This document shows, one piece after another, positions 26,117 through 35,379 of a stretch of DNA of 64,000 bases. The position numbers were made by a program, and so were the translations under genes. Origin of the DNA: Mycolicibacterium litorale (GTDB lineage Bacteria; Actinomycetota; Actinomycetes; Mycobacteriales; Mycobacteriaceae); contig CP019882.1 in assembly GCA_002007745.1 (NCBI GenBank), forward strand, positions 4,650,001 through 4,714,000. Direction: 5' to 3'. The notes below the pieces were generated by a model. The model saw only the letters and a program-made list of their open reading frames with translations. It did not search any database and was not told the origin of the DNA. Position 1 is the stretch's first letter. Each line of letters opens with the position of its first letter.

Positions 26117-27293
26117 CGGTCGGCATCCCCCGGTAGGTGCGCACCACTCGGCCGCGCGGACTGGTGACCACCTCGTAATGGATGGTGCCGAGCAGATCGG
26201 CCCAGTCCTGGGCGGTGGGTTCGCCGGATGCCCCGGAGCCGAACAGGATCGCCTCGTCGCCCTCGGTGACATCGGGATGGCCCGGGCCGAGGTCGACGAC
26301 GAACTGGTCCATGCAGACGCGCCCGACGCTGCGCCGCAGCCGGCCGTTGATCAGGACATCGATCCGGCCGCCGAGGGTGCGGTAGAGGCCGTCGGCATAG
26401 CCGATCGGCAGCAGCGCTAAGTTGGTGTCGCGCTGGGCGATCCAGGTGTGCCCGTAGGACACGCCGTCACCGGCCTTGATCGGCTTGACCATCGCCACCT
26501 GGCACTTCAATGTCATCGCTGGATGCAGCCCCATGTCACCCCGCTCCGGGATGGGGCTGAGCCCATAGACCGCGATGCCGGGGCGCACCATGTCGAAGCC
26601 GAGGTCGGGCCGGGCCATCGCCGAAGGCGAGTTGGACAGGTGGGCAACGTCGAATTCGATTCCGCGCCTGCGGGCTTCGGCGATCATCTCGGTGAACCGC
26701 TGCGCCTGAAGGTCATTGAGCGGGTCGTCGGGTACGTCTCCACTGGCCAAATGCGACATGATGCCGCGTACCCGCAGCGCGTCCGCGGCGGCGGCGCGCT
26801 GCAGTTCGGTGAGCACCGCCGGTAGGTCCGCCGCGAGGATTCCGTTGCGGCTCAGTCCGGTGTCGACCTTCACCGTAACCTCGGCGGTGCGGCCGGTGCG
26901 CTCGACCGCGTCGAGCAGTTCACCGACCTGGCGCAGCGAGGACACCGCGACCTGGACGTCCGCCGACAGCGCGGGGGCGAAGTCGGTGCCCGGCGGGTGC
27001 AACCAGGCCAGCACCGGCGCGGTGATCCCGCCGCGCCGCAAAGCCAGCGCCTCGTCGATGGTGGCGACGCCGAGTTCGGCGGCGCCGGCGGCGATCGCGG
27101 CGCGCCCCGCCTCGACGGCGCCGTGCCCGTAGGCGTCGGCCTTGACCACCGCCATCACCTGCGCGGAGCCGGCATGCTCGCGCAAAACGCGCACGTTGTG
27201 GCCGATCGCCGCGAGGTCGACGAGTACTTCAGCGCCGGGGCCGGAAACCTGGGATTGCGTCGACGAGGTCAACGATGTCGTGTGCATGTTCAT
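26106..27293 (-). CDS. alr: Alanine racemase
   Basis: 395 residues from the ATG at 27293. The PLP lysine is K51 in VMAVVKADAYGHG, and the second-base tyrosine lies in GVSYGHTW. Other family motifs are VKVDTGLSRNG and YADGLYRTLGG. The enzyme makes D-alanine for peptidoglycan and is the target of D-cycloserine. It is divergent from the GntR gene with a 96-bp gap and overlaps the hydrolase start by 11 bp. Confidence 0.96.
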   Translation of the reverse strand: MNMHTTSLTSSTQSQVSGPGAEVLVDLAAIGHNVRVLREHAGSAQVMAVVKADAYGHGAVEAGRAAIAAGAAELGVATIDEALALRRGGITAPVLAWLHPPGTDFAPALSADVQVAVSSLRQVGELLDAVERTGRTAEVTVKVDTGLSRNGILAADLPAVLTELQRAAAADALRVRGIMSHLASGDVPDDPLNDLQAQRFTEMIAEARRRGIEFDVAHLSNSPSAMARPDLGFDMVRPGIAVYGLSPIPERGDMGLHPAMTLKCQVAMVKPIKAGDGVSYGHTWIAQRDTNLALLPIGYADGLYRTLGGRIDVLINGRLRRSVGRVCMDQFVVDLGPGHPDVTEGDEAILFGSGASGEPTAQDWADLLGTIHYEVVTSPRGRVVRTYRGMPTDGQ

Positions 27294-27389
27294 GTCACCT
27301 GAGCCAATTGTCCCAGAACCTGTCCGCAAACCCCGCACAGGGCGCTGACCTGTCGTTTCGCGCCCGCACGGGGCGGTAGAGTCGTCGGC

Positions 27390-28205
27390 GTGCGTGTGCT
27401 GTCGATGGACGACGCCGTGCTGGCCGAACGGCCCGACCTCGGCGGCCCGTCCGAGCGGCCGGCGCATTCCCGCATCGCCGCGTGGCTGGAGACGCTGATC
27501 CTCTCCGGCGCCCTGACCCCCGGCGACAAACTGCCCGCGGAGGTGGAGATCGCCGGCGCGCTGGGCGTCAGCCGGATGACGCTGCGGCAGGCGCTGGGCG
27601 CCATCGAGGGCAAGGGACTCATCCGGCGCAGCCGGGGCCGATTCGGCGGCAACTTCGTCGCGATGCCACGCCTGGAGTTCGACCACACCGGGCTTCCCGG
27701 CTTCACCGAGCAACTGCGGCGGCTGGACATGTCGGCCGGAGCGCGGGTGGTTCGGGCCGGTACACAACCACCGACACCCGAGGTCAAACGGGCGCTGCTG
27801 CTCAAGCGCGGTGCCCAGGTGCACGAGATCGTCCGGTTGCGATCGGCCAACGGAACGCCGGTGCTGCTCGAGGAGACCTACCTGCCGGCCGCCCGCTTCC
27901 CCGGGCTGCTGTCGGCGGACCTGACCGGCTCGGTCTATACGCTGATGGCCGACAGCTTCGACACACCGCTGTTCTCGGCCGACGAACACATCGAGGCCAC
28001 GCCGGCCACCGAGTCGTCGGCCGAACTGCTCGACGTGCCGACCGGCCACCCGCTGCTGCTGGTCACCCGGACGGCGTACGACGCCAACGGTGTTCCGGTG
28101 GAGTTCTCCCACGACTATTTCCGCTCCGACCGCACCCGCATCCGGGTGAAGTCCGGCCTCGACCGCGGCCCGGAGGGCAGGGTGGAGACGTCTCCGGCGT
28201 CCTAG
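27390..28205 (+). CDS. GntR/HutC-family transcriptional regulator
   Basis: 271 residues. The winged helix (about 30-98) reads SRIAAWLETLILSGALTPGD, KLPAEVEIAGALGVSRMTLR and QALGAIEGKGLIRRSRGRFGG, and the UTRA ligand domain (about 110-255) ends TRTAYDANGVPVEFSHDYFR. GntR/HutC proteins repress catabolic genes until an effector binds. The adjacent HAD, kinase and DMGDH-type genes are likely targets, with inverted repeats just ahead of them at 28938. It overlaps the convergent HAD gene by 4 bp. Confidence 0.9.
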   Translation: MRVLSMDDAVLAERPDLGGPSERPAHSRIAAWLETLILSGALTPGDKLPAEVEIAGALGVSRMTLRQALGAIEGKGLIRRSRGRFGGNFVAMPRLEFDHTGLPGFTEQLRRLDMSAGARVVRAGTQPPTPEVKRALLLKRGAQVHEIVRLRSANGTPVLLEETYLPAARFPGLLSADLTGSVYTLMADSFDTPLFSADEHIEATPATESSAELLDVPTGHPLLLVTRTAYDANGVPVEFSHDYFRSDRTRIRVKSGLDRGPEGRVETSPAS

Positions 28206-28945
28206 CCGCGCAAGGTCGGCAACACGTGGCCGATCAGCTCGGCCGACAGTCGCGGCACCGATGCCGGCGCCACCGCCATCAGCTCCGCGCCCGGTTCGGC
28301 CGCCACCGCGATGCAGCGCATACCCGCCGCGAGAGCGCCGCGAACCCCGGGCACCGAATCCTCGAACACCAGGATGTCGCCGGGATCGCGACCCAGCCGA
28401 GCCGCCCCGGCAAGGAAGCCTTCGGGGTCGGGCTTGCCGCGGGTGACGTCTTCCTCGGCGACGACGATCTCGATCAGCTCCCCCACCGGGCTGCTCTGCA
28501 GGACGGCGTGGACGTCGTCGCGTTGGGCGCCGGTGACGATCGCCAGCGGCACCTGGTGCGCGGCGAGCAGCTCGACCAGGCGCACGGTGTCGGGCTGGAT
28601 CGGGTTGTCGTCGGCGACCAGTTCCCGGTAGCGCTGCTTGCGCAGCTGCAGCAACCGATCGACGTCCTGGTCCCCGGCCTCGGTGATCTGCAGAGCCTTC
28701 TCGACGATCTCCCGGTCGCTGTGGCCGAGCAGGTGTCGGTCGTAGTCGTCCTGAGTCATCGCCCAGCTCAGGTGCTCGTCGAAGAGTTCGCCGAAGATGC
28801 GGAACAGAATCGGCTCGTCATCGGAGAGCGTTCCGTTGAAATCGAAGATCACCGCGGGGCGCTGGGCGGCGGCCCACTGCTCGATCAGCACGCGCGCGGG
28901 GCGGGCATCCGGGTACGACGGCACGGCCGAGTCAAACATTGACAC
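28202..28945 (-). CDS. HAD-superfamily hydrolase (beta-phosphoglucomutase-like)
   Basis: 247 residues. Motif I is VIFDFNGTLSDDEPI (the second Asp is replaced by Asn, so FDFNGT rather than FDxDGT), motif II AIVTGAQR, motif III KPDPEGF and motif IV FEDSVPGVRGA. The Asn at the general-acid position is seen in some HAD phosphatases and would slow or alter catalysis. It is divergent from the kinase gene with 31 bp between starts, so they share a promoter region. The start may be the ATG at 28945 or at 28939. Confidence 0.85.
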   Translation of the reverse strand: MSMFDSAVPSYPDARPARVLIEQWAAAQRPAVIFDFNGTLSDDEPILFRIFGELFDEHLSWAMTQDDYDRHLLGHSDREIVEKALQITEAGDQDVDRLLQLRKQRYRELVADDNPIQPDTVRLVELLAAHQVPLAIVTGAQRDDVHAVLQSSPVGELIEIVVAEEDVTRGKPDPEGFLAGAARLGRDPGDILVFEDSVPGVRGALAAGMRCIAVAAEPGAELMAVAPASVPRLSAELIGHVLPTLRG

Positions 28946-28971
28946 CAGCGCAAGTCAATAGTCTAGTCTTT
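28938..28971. promoter_or_regulatory. Candidate operator between HAD and kinase genes
   Basis: attgac (28938-28943) and gtcaat (28954-28959) form a perfect inverted pair around ten bases, followed by the direct repeat agtct-agtct. It sits across the divergent start sites and is the best candidate site for the neighbouring GntR regulator; no binding evidence is available from sequence. Confidence 0.4.
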
Positions 28972-28976
28972 TACAC

Positions 28977-29897
28977 ATGGCGTTCCTGTCCGACTCGGAA
29001 CTGGATGCGCTGCTGGAGCAGCTACCCGCGGTCGCCGGCCAACCCCGCCGGCTCGAAGAGCTGTCCGGGGGTCTGACCAACCGGAACATCAAGATCACCA
29101 CCCCGACCGGCAGCTACGTCGCGCGCTGCAGTGTGAACAGCAAGAACTTGCTGGGCATCGACCGCGACAACGAGTACTACAACAGCAAGGCCGCCGAACA
29201 GGCCGGGGTCGGCGCCCCGGTCATCGACTACCGCCCCGACCTCGGCATCCTGCTGGTGGGCTTTCTCGAGGGCACCACGTTGACCAACGCCGACTTGCAG
29301 CGCCCCGATGTGCTGGCCCGGGTGGCGGATGGCTGCCGGGCGCTGCACGCCGGGCCGCGCTTTCGCGACCGGTTCGACATGTTCGAACGCCAGCCCGCCT
29401 ATCTGAAGGTGGTGCAGGAGCACGGCTTCCGCATCCCCGCGGACTACCTGTACTTTTCCCGCGAGTTCGCCGCCATCGCACGCATCCTCGAGGCCACCGA
29501 CCAGACCACCGTGCCGTGCAACAACGATCTGCTGGCCGGCAACTTCGTCGACACCGGCGAGAAGGTCTGGCTGATCGACTACGAGTACTCCGGCAACAAC
29601 GATCCCTGTTTCGAATTGGGCAATCTGGGTGCCGAATGCGGCCTGTCCACCGATCAACTCGAGGAACTCGTCACCCGGTACTACGGCCGTCGGCTGCGAC
29701 ACAAGATCGCCCGCGCCCGGTTGCAGGGCATCGTCGGCAAATACGGCTGGACGTTGTGGGGGTGCATCCAGAACGGTTCCAGCGCTTTGGACTTCGACTT
29801 CTGGGGCTGGGCGATGGAGCGCTACGAATCCGCCGTCGCCGAGTTCCGCGGACCCGACTTTCCCCGCCTGCTCGCCGACGCGCAGGCATCCGACTGA
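28977..29897 (+). CDS. Choline/aminoglycoside-kinase-family phosphotransferase
   Basis: 306 residues. The N-lobe has LEELSGGLTNRNIKITTPTG. The catalytic loop is variant, VPCNNDLLAGNFVDTGEKVW (N in place of the usual HxD His), and LIDYEYSGNNDPCFELGNLG supplies the metal-binding Asp. This pattern matches bacterial choline/ethanolamine kinase relatives (LicA-like). Next to a dimethylglycine-dehydrogenase-type gene it suggests handling of a choline-derived or amino-alcohol substrate, which is inferred. Confidence 0.82.
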   Translation: MAFLSDSELDALLEQLPAVAGQPRRLEELSGGLTNRNIKITTPTGSYVARCSVNSKNLLGIDRDNEYYNSKAAEQAGVGAPVIDYRPDLGILLVGFLEGTTLTNADLQRPDVLARVADGCRALHAGPRFRDRFDMFERQPAYLKVVQEHGFRIPADYLYFSREFAAIARILEATDQTTVPCNNDLLAGNFVDTGEKVWLIDYEYSGNNDPCFELGNLGAECGLSTDQLEELVTRYYGRRLRHKIARARLQGIVGKYGWTLWGCIQNGSSALDFDFWGWAMERYESAVAEFRGPDFPRLLADAQASD

Positions 29898-29913
29898 CAA
29901 CCGATAGGAACAC

Positions 29914-32368
29914 ATGTCCACCCAGGAGCTGCCCGATCGCGCCCAGATCGTCATCATCGGGGCGGTGTCATCGGCACCAGCGTCGCCTACCACCTGACCA
30001 AGATGGGCCGCACCGATGTGGTGTTGCTCGAGCAGGGACAGCTGTCGTGCGGCACCACCTGGCATGCCGCCGGTCTGGTCGGCCAACTGCGCGCCTCCGA
30101 GAGCGGCACCCGGCTGGTGCAGTACTCCACCCAGCTCTATGCCGAGCTGGAGGCCGAGACCGGGTTGACCGCCGGTTACAAGCAGTGTGGCGGGGTGACG
30201 GTGGCACGCACCGAGGATCGGATGACCCAGCTGCGCCGCACCGCCGCCAGCGCCGCGGCCTACAACCTGGACTGCGAACTGCTCAGCCCCGAGGAGGCTT
30301 TCGAGCGCTACCCGGTGATGCGGGTCGACGATCTGGTGGGAGCGATCTGGTTGCCCGCCGACGGCAAGGCCAACCCGACGGATCTGACGATGGCCCTGGC
30401 CAAGGGCGCCCGCCAGCGCGGCGCGAAGGTGTTCGAGCGGGTGCGGGTGCTCGACGTGCTCACCGACGGATCGGCGGTGACCGGGGTGCGCACCGACGCC
30501 GGTGAGATCGAGGCCGAGATCGTGGTCAACTGCGCCGGGCAGTGGGCCAAGGCGATCGGCGCGATGGCCGGGGTCAACGTGCCGCTCTACTCTGCCGAAC
30601 ACTTCTATGTGGTCACCGAGACCATCGCCGGGGTCCATCCCGATCTGCCGATCCTGCGCGATCCGGACGGATACACGTATTTCAAGGAAGAGGTCGGTGG
30701 TCTGGTCATCGGCGGGTTCGAGCCGGAAGCCAAGCCGTGGGTCGCCCCGGACCAGATCCCCTACCCCTTCGAGTTCCAGCTGCTCGACGAGGACTGGGAA
30801 CACTTCGAGATCCTCATGGAGAACGCGCTGCTGCGCATTCCGGCGCTCGAGCACACCGGGCTCAAGAAGCTCTACAACGGTCCGGAGAGCTTCACCCCGG
30901 ACAACCAGTTCATCCTCGGCGAGGCGCCCAACTGTGCCAACTTCTTCGTCGGCGCGGGCTTCAACTCGGTCGGTATCGCCTCGGCCGGTGGTGCCGGTCG
31001 CGCCCTGGCCGAGTGGATCGTCAACGGCTCGCCGACCACCGACCTGACCGGGGTGGACATCCGCCGCTTCGCTCCGTTCAACGGCAACGTGGCGTGGCTG
31101 CACGACCGGGTGGCTGAGATCCTCGGTGTGCACTACGAAATCCCCTGGCCCAACCGCGAACTGACCACAGCCCGGCCATTTCGCCGCTCTCCTGTCCACC
31201 ACCTCCTGGCCGCCGCGGGCGCCAACTTCGGCAGCCGGATGGGCTGGGAGCGAGCCAACTTCTTCGCTCCCCAGGCGCCGAGCCGGTGATCGAATACTCG
31301 TGGGGCAAGCAGAACTGGCTGCCCTGGTCGGCTGCCGAACAGGTGAACACCCGCACCGCGGTGACGGTCTTCGACCAGACGTCGTTCTCCAAGTACGTGC
31401 TGGCCGGCCCGGACGCCGAGCAGGCCCTGCAGTGGCTGTGCACCGCCGATGTTGCTGTCCCAGTGGGTAAGTCGGTGTACACCGGCATGCTCAACGAACG
31501 CGGCACCTACGAATCGGATGTCACCGTGACCCGTACCGGGGCGCAGGAGTTCCTGATCGTGAGTAGCGCGGCCACCACCGAGCGCGACAAGGACCACATC
31601 CGCAAGAACATGCCGGCCGGCATGCACGCCGAACTGGTCGACGTGACGTCGGCGATGGCGGTGTTCGGGGTGATGGGCCCGAAGTCACGCGAGTTGCTGG
31701 CCACCCTCACCGATGCCGACCTCTCCGATGCCGCGTTCGGATTCGCCACCAGTCAGGTGATCTCGCTGGGATATGCCACGGTGCGGGCGACCCGGATCAC
31801 CTATGTCGGCGAGTTGGGTTGGGAACTCTACGTTCCCGCTGAGTTCGCGGTTGGTGTCTACGAGGACTTGCTGGCCGCGGGTGAAGCGTTCGGCATCGGC
31901 CGCGGCGGCTACTACGCGATCGAATCGATGCGGCTGGAGAAGGGGTACCGCGCGTTCGGCCGCGAGCTGACCCCGAACGACAATCCCGTCGAGGCGGGCC
32001 TGCTGTTCGCCTGCAAGCTCTCCTCCGACATCGACTTCCTCGGACGGGCCGCGGTGGAGAAGGCCAAGGCGGACGGACCGCGACGCCGGCTGGTCAGTTT
32101 CGCCGTCGACTCGCCCGAACCGATGCTGTGGGGCGGGGAGTTGATCCTGCGCGACGGGGCAGTGGCCGGACAGGTCAGCTCGGCGGCCTGGGGTGCCACC
32201 ACCGGTGCGTGCGTCGGCCTGGGTTACCTGCGTTCCGGTGACGACACCGTCGTCACCGGGGACTGGGTGCGCGCCGGGTCCTACGCGGTCAACGTCGGCG
32301 GCGAGGTCTATCCGATCTCGGTGTCGCTCAAAGGGATTTACGACCCGGCCAACGAGCGGGTCCGCTGA
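29914..32368 (+). CDS. Dimethylglycine/sarcosine dehydrogenase-type FAD protein with GCV_T domain, frame interrupted twice
   Basis: Three frames read as one 818-residue enzyme once two bases are restored. The first starts MSTQELPDRAQIVIIG at 29914 and breaks in the G run at 29959-29962. The second carries GTTWHAAGLVGQLRAS (the His of TWHAAG is the usual covalent-FAD residue) and ends at the C run 31269-31272. The third (from 31286) is the aminomethyltransferase domain (VIEYSWGKQNWLPWSAAEQV, VFGVMGPKSRELL, GELGWELYVP). Such enzymes demethylate N-methylglycines and pass the one-carbon unit to tetrahydrofolate. Its substrate is not proven. Confidence 0.85.
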
Positions 32369-32755
32369 CCGCTGCGCCGGCCCAGTGCGGGTTGAGCGCT
32401 TCGATCTGGTCGATGTTGGTCTCGGCCCATGCCCGCAGCATCGCCAGCGGCTCGGCCACGCTGGTACCCAGCTCGGTCAGCCGGTACTCCACCCGCGGGG
32501 TACCTCGGCGAACACGGTCCGGTCGACCAGCGAGGCCGACTGCAGACGACGCAAAGTCTGGGTGAGCATCTTGGCGCCCACTCCGGGCAGCTCGGATTGC
32601 AGCTCGGTGAACCGCACCGGGCCGCGTTCTTCGAGTAGGCCGATGATCAGCGCCGACCACTTGTTGGACAGCAGATCCAGCAGGGCCCGGCACGGGCACT
32701 GATCGGAGTACACGTTGTGCTCATCATGCCTGCCGCTGGGGCACGGTCTGGCCAT
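32328..32755 (-). CDS. HxlR-family redox-sensing regulator, frame interrupted by one base
   Basis: Starts MARPCPSGRHDEHNVYSDQC with Cys at the N-terminal position used as a redox sensor in QorR/YodB-type proteins (DQCPCRALLDLLSNKWSALI). The wing reads GAKMLTQTLRRLQSASLVDR. The frame breaks in the G run at 32497-32500 and resumes as RVEYRLTELGTSVAEPLAML, giving 142 residues after adding one base. It is divergent from a quinone-reductase-like gene, the standard QorR arrangement. Its 3' end overlaps the convergent DMGDH-type gene by 41 bp. Confidence 0.82.
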
Positions 32756-32908
32756 GTCGCCTCTCCCGGACGCTCGCAGTGCTTTCTTATCGATAGTAAT
32801 GCGCGCCGGGCAGAGCCGGTCGGACGGATGCCCGGCAGGTGCACGGTGAAATGTTTTCTGCCACCACGCCTTTGACCAGCATTGCTTTCCCCGATGGAAG
32901 TAGGTGTC

Positions 32909-32920
32909 CTTGCAGGCAAG
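32909..32920. promoter_or_regulatory. Candidate HxlR operator
   Basis: The near-perfect palindrome cttgcaggcaag lies between the divergent HxlR and quinone-reductase genes, 53 bp before the latter's start. Its spacing and form (cttgc-N2-gcaag) suit a dimeric HxlR repressor such as QorR. Confidence 0.5.
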
Positions 32921-32972
32921 TGGGTATCCGTCACTAGCATGCGATCACCACACCCCAGGACGGAGAGACACC

Positions 32973-33971
32973 ATGCCCACCATGCGCGCGATCGGATCCT
33001 TCACCGGCTTACCCATCGACGACCCAGACTCCCTGCAGGACGTGGTGGTGGAGGTACCCCAACCGGGTCCGCACGACCTGCTGGTGCGGGTGGAGGCGGT
33101 ATCGGTCAATCCGGTGGACATGAAACAGCGACGCAGCCTGAACCCGTCCATCGAACCGGTGATCCTGGGCTTCGACGCCGCCGGTACCGTGGTCGCCGTC
33201 GGAGACCAGGTGCAGCACTTCGGCGTCGGCGACGAGGTGTGGTACGCCGGGGACATCACCCGGCAGGGCACCAACGCCGAGTTGCACGCCGTGGACGAGC
33301 GGATCGTCGGCCGTAAGCCGCGCAGCCTGTCGTTCGCGCAGGCGGCCGCGCTCCCACTGACCACCATCACCGCCTGGGAGTCGCTGTTCGAACGGTTCTC
33401 CCTGGACCGAGCCTCGACCGGGAGCCTGGTGGTGCTCGGCGCAGCCGGCGGCGTGGGTTCGGTGATGATCCAGCTCGCCAAGCAGCTGACCGCCGTGCGG
33501 GTGATCGCGACCGCCAGCCGCGACGAATCGCGGCAGTGGGCGCTGGACCTCGGCGCCGACGCCGTCATCGACCACCACAACCTGCAGACCGAAGCCGCCC
33601 AGGAGGCACCCGACGGGGTGGACTACCTGTTCTCCCCACACTCGGCGGGCAACATCGACACTTACGCCGAGATCATGCGGCCGTTCGGCCACATCGCCGC
33701 CATCGACGAGCCCGAGGGGCTGGACCTGGTGCCGCTGAAAGCGAAAAGCATTGCCTGGCATTGGGAACTGATGTTCACTCGAGCCATGTTCGGATACGAC
33801 ATGATCGCACAACAGCGGCTCCTCGACGAGGCCGCCACCCTGGTGGACGACGGGGTGCTGCGCACCACCGTCACCGAGCTGATCGACGACTTCAGCGCCG
33901 CGGGGCTGCGCGAGGCACACCGGCGCGTCGAGTCCGGCCGGATGGTCGGCAAGGTCGTCGTGCACCGATGA
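32973..33971 (+). CDS. Zinc-independent alcohol dehydrogenase / quinone oxidoreductase
   Basis: 332 residues of the medium-chain dehydrogenase family without the structural-zinc Cys cluster: MPTMRAIGSFTGLPIDDPDS, VSVNPVDMKQRRSL, VLGAAGGVGSVMIQLAKQLT (nucleotide-binding AxxGxxG). It is similar to ZADH/YogA-type NADPH:quinone oxidoreductases. The ATG at 32973 follows a GGAGAG site; longer frames upstream lack similarity. It is probably induced by quinones through the HxlR gene and overlaps the flavoprotein downstream (ATGA). Confidence 0.88.
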   Translation: MPTMRAIGSFTGLPIDDPDSLQDVVVEVPQPGPHDLLVRVEAVSVNPVDMKQRRSLNPSIEPVILGFDAAGTVVAVGDQVQHFGVGDEVWYAGDITRQGTNAELHAVDERIVGRKPRSLSFAQAAALPLTTITAWESLFERFSLDRASTGSLVVLGAAGGVGSVMIQLAKQLTAVRVIATASRDESRQWALDLGADAVIDHHNLQTEAAQEAPDGVDYLFSPHSAGNIDTYAEIMRPFGHIAAIDEPEGLDLVPLKAKSIAWHWELMFTRAMFGYDMIAQQRLLDEAATLVDDGVLRTTVTELIDDFSAAGLREAHRRVESGRMVGKVVVHR

Positions 33972-35374
33972 GTGACCAACGGATCGACGAACGGATCGAG
34001 GCCGACCTGGCCGTCATCGGCTTCGGCAAGGGCGGCAAGACGCTGGCGGCCGCGTTGGGCCGGCAGGGCCGCCGGGTGGTGATGATCGAGCAGTCCGCGC
34101 TGATGTACGGCGGCACGTGCATCAACATCGGCTGCGTGCCCACCAAGTCGTTGGTCTTCCAGTCCGAGCGCCTGACGCCCGCCGAGGTGCACGTCGAGCC
34201 GTATCGGCACGCCGTCGCGTCGACCGCCGCCCTCACCGCGGGGATGCGGGCGGGCAACTTCGCGATGCTCGACAACCTCGACAGCGTCACGGTACTCACC
34301 GGTCATGCCCGTTTCGTCGACCCGCACACGCTGAGCGTGGACACCGTCGACGGCGCGACCGTGACGGTAGCGGCGCGCTGGATCGTCATCGGCACCGGCT
34401 CGCGTCCGGTGCTGCCCGACATCCCTGGACTGGCGACCACGCCGCAGGTTCAGACCAGCACCGACATGCTGCACCTACCCGAGCTGCCGGCCCGGCTGAC
34501 GGTGCTCGGCGGCGGCTACGTGGGCCTGGAGTTCGCGGCCATGTACGCCCACTTCGGTTCCCGGGTGACGGTGCTCGAACGCGGCCCGCAGATCCTGGGC
34601 CGTGAAGACCCCGACGTGTCGGCATGTCTTCTGGACATCCTGTGCGACAACGGAGTCGAGATCGTCACCGGTGCCGAGGTCACCGCGGTGGCGGAGGCGG
34701 GCGGCGCGGCGTCGGTGAGCTATCAGGTCGACGGCGCCACGCACACCATCGAGGCCGACGCGGTGCTGGTGGCACTCGGTCGCGAACCGGTCACCGACGG
34801 CCTGGCCCTGGCCGACGGCGGGATCGAGACCACCAGCCGTGGCGCGGTCGCCGTCGACGAGCAACTGCGCACCAGCCAACCGCACGTCTTCGCGGTCGGT
34901 GACGTCAACGGCGGCCCGCAGTTCACCTATATCTCCCTCGACGACTACCGGGTGGTGCTGTCCCAGATCACCGGCGACGGGTCGCGCACGACCGCGACGC
35001 GGCGCGCCGTCCCCTACGTGCTGTTCACCACGCCACCGCTGGCCAGGGTCGGCATCACCGAGCGCGAGGCGGTTACCACCGGGCGTGACGTGCTGGTGGC
35101 CACCATGCGGGTCGCCGACATGGCCACCGTCCCGCGGGCTCGCATCGTCGAGGAGACCGCGGGGCTGATGAAGGTGGTCGTCGACGCCGCCACCGACCAG
35201 ATCCTCGGTGCGGCGCTGCTCAGCTACGACTCCCACGAGGTCATCAACACCGTCGCGCTGGCGATGCGCCACGGCATCACCGCCACCGAGCTGCGCGACG
35301 CGATCTACACCCATCCGTCCATGACGGAGTGCTTCAATCAGCTGCTCGGCGCGCTGGCCACCCCGAGCAGCTGA
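33968..35374 (+). CDS. RclA-like pyridine nucleotide-disulfide oxidoreductase
   Basis: 468 residues. FAD is bound by ADLAVIGFGKGGKTLAAALG and the redox pair is in GGTCINIGCVPTKSLVFQSE (CxxxxC). The NAD-binding motif is LTVLGGGYVGLEFAAMYAHF and the dimer interface ends ELRDAIYTHPSMTECFNQLL. The GFGKGGKTLA and CINIGCVPTK combination is closer to RclA (reactive-chlorine resistance) than to lipoamide dehydrogenase. Together with the HxlR and quinone reductase it forms a likely oxidant/electrophile-response operon. Confidence 0.85.
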   Translation: MSDQRIDERIEADLAVIGFGKGGKTLAAALGRQGRRVVMIEQSALMYGGTCINIGCVPTKSLVFQSERLTPAEVHVEPYRHAVASTAALTAGMRAGNFAMLDNLDSVTVLTGHARFVDPHTLSVDTVDGATVTVAARWIVIGTGSRPVLPDIPGLATTPQVQTSTDMLHLPELPARLTVLGGGYVGLEFAAMYAHFGSRVTVLERGPQILGREDPDVSACLLDILCDNGVEIVTGAEVTAVAEAGGAASVSYQVDGATHTIEADAVLVALGREPVTDGLALADGGIETTSRGAVAVDEQLRTSQPHVFAVGDVNGGPQFTYISLDDYRVVLSQITGDGSRTTATRRAVPYVLFTTPPLARVGITEREAVTTGRDVLVATMRVADMATVPRARIVEETAGLMKVVVDAATDQILGAALLSYDSHEVINTVALAMRHGITATELRDAIYTHPSMTECFNQLLGALATPSS

Positions 35375-35379
35375 TCGGG

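Noticed and set aside
32904..32972. Longer start for the quinone reductase
   Set aside because: It would translate through the candidate HxlR operator and has no similarity to the family before MPTMRAIG.
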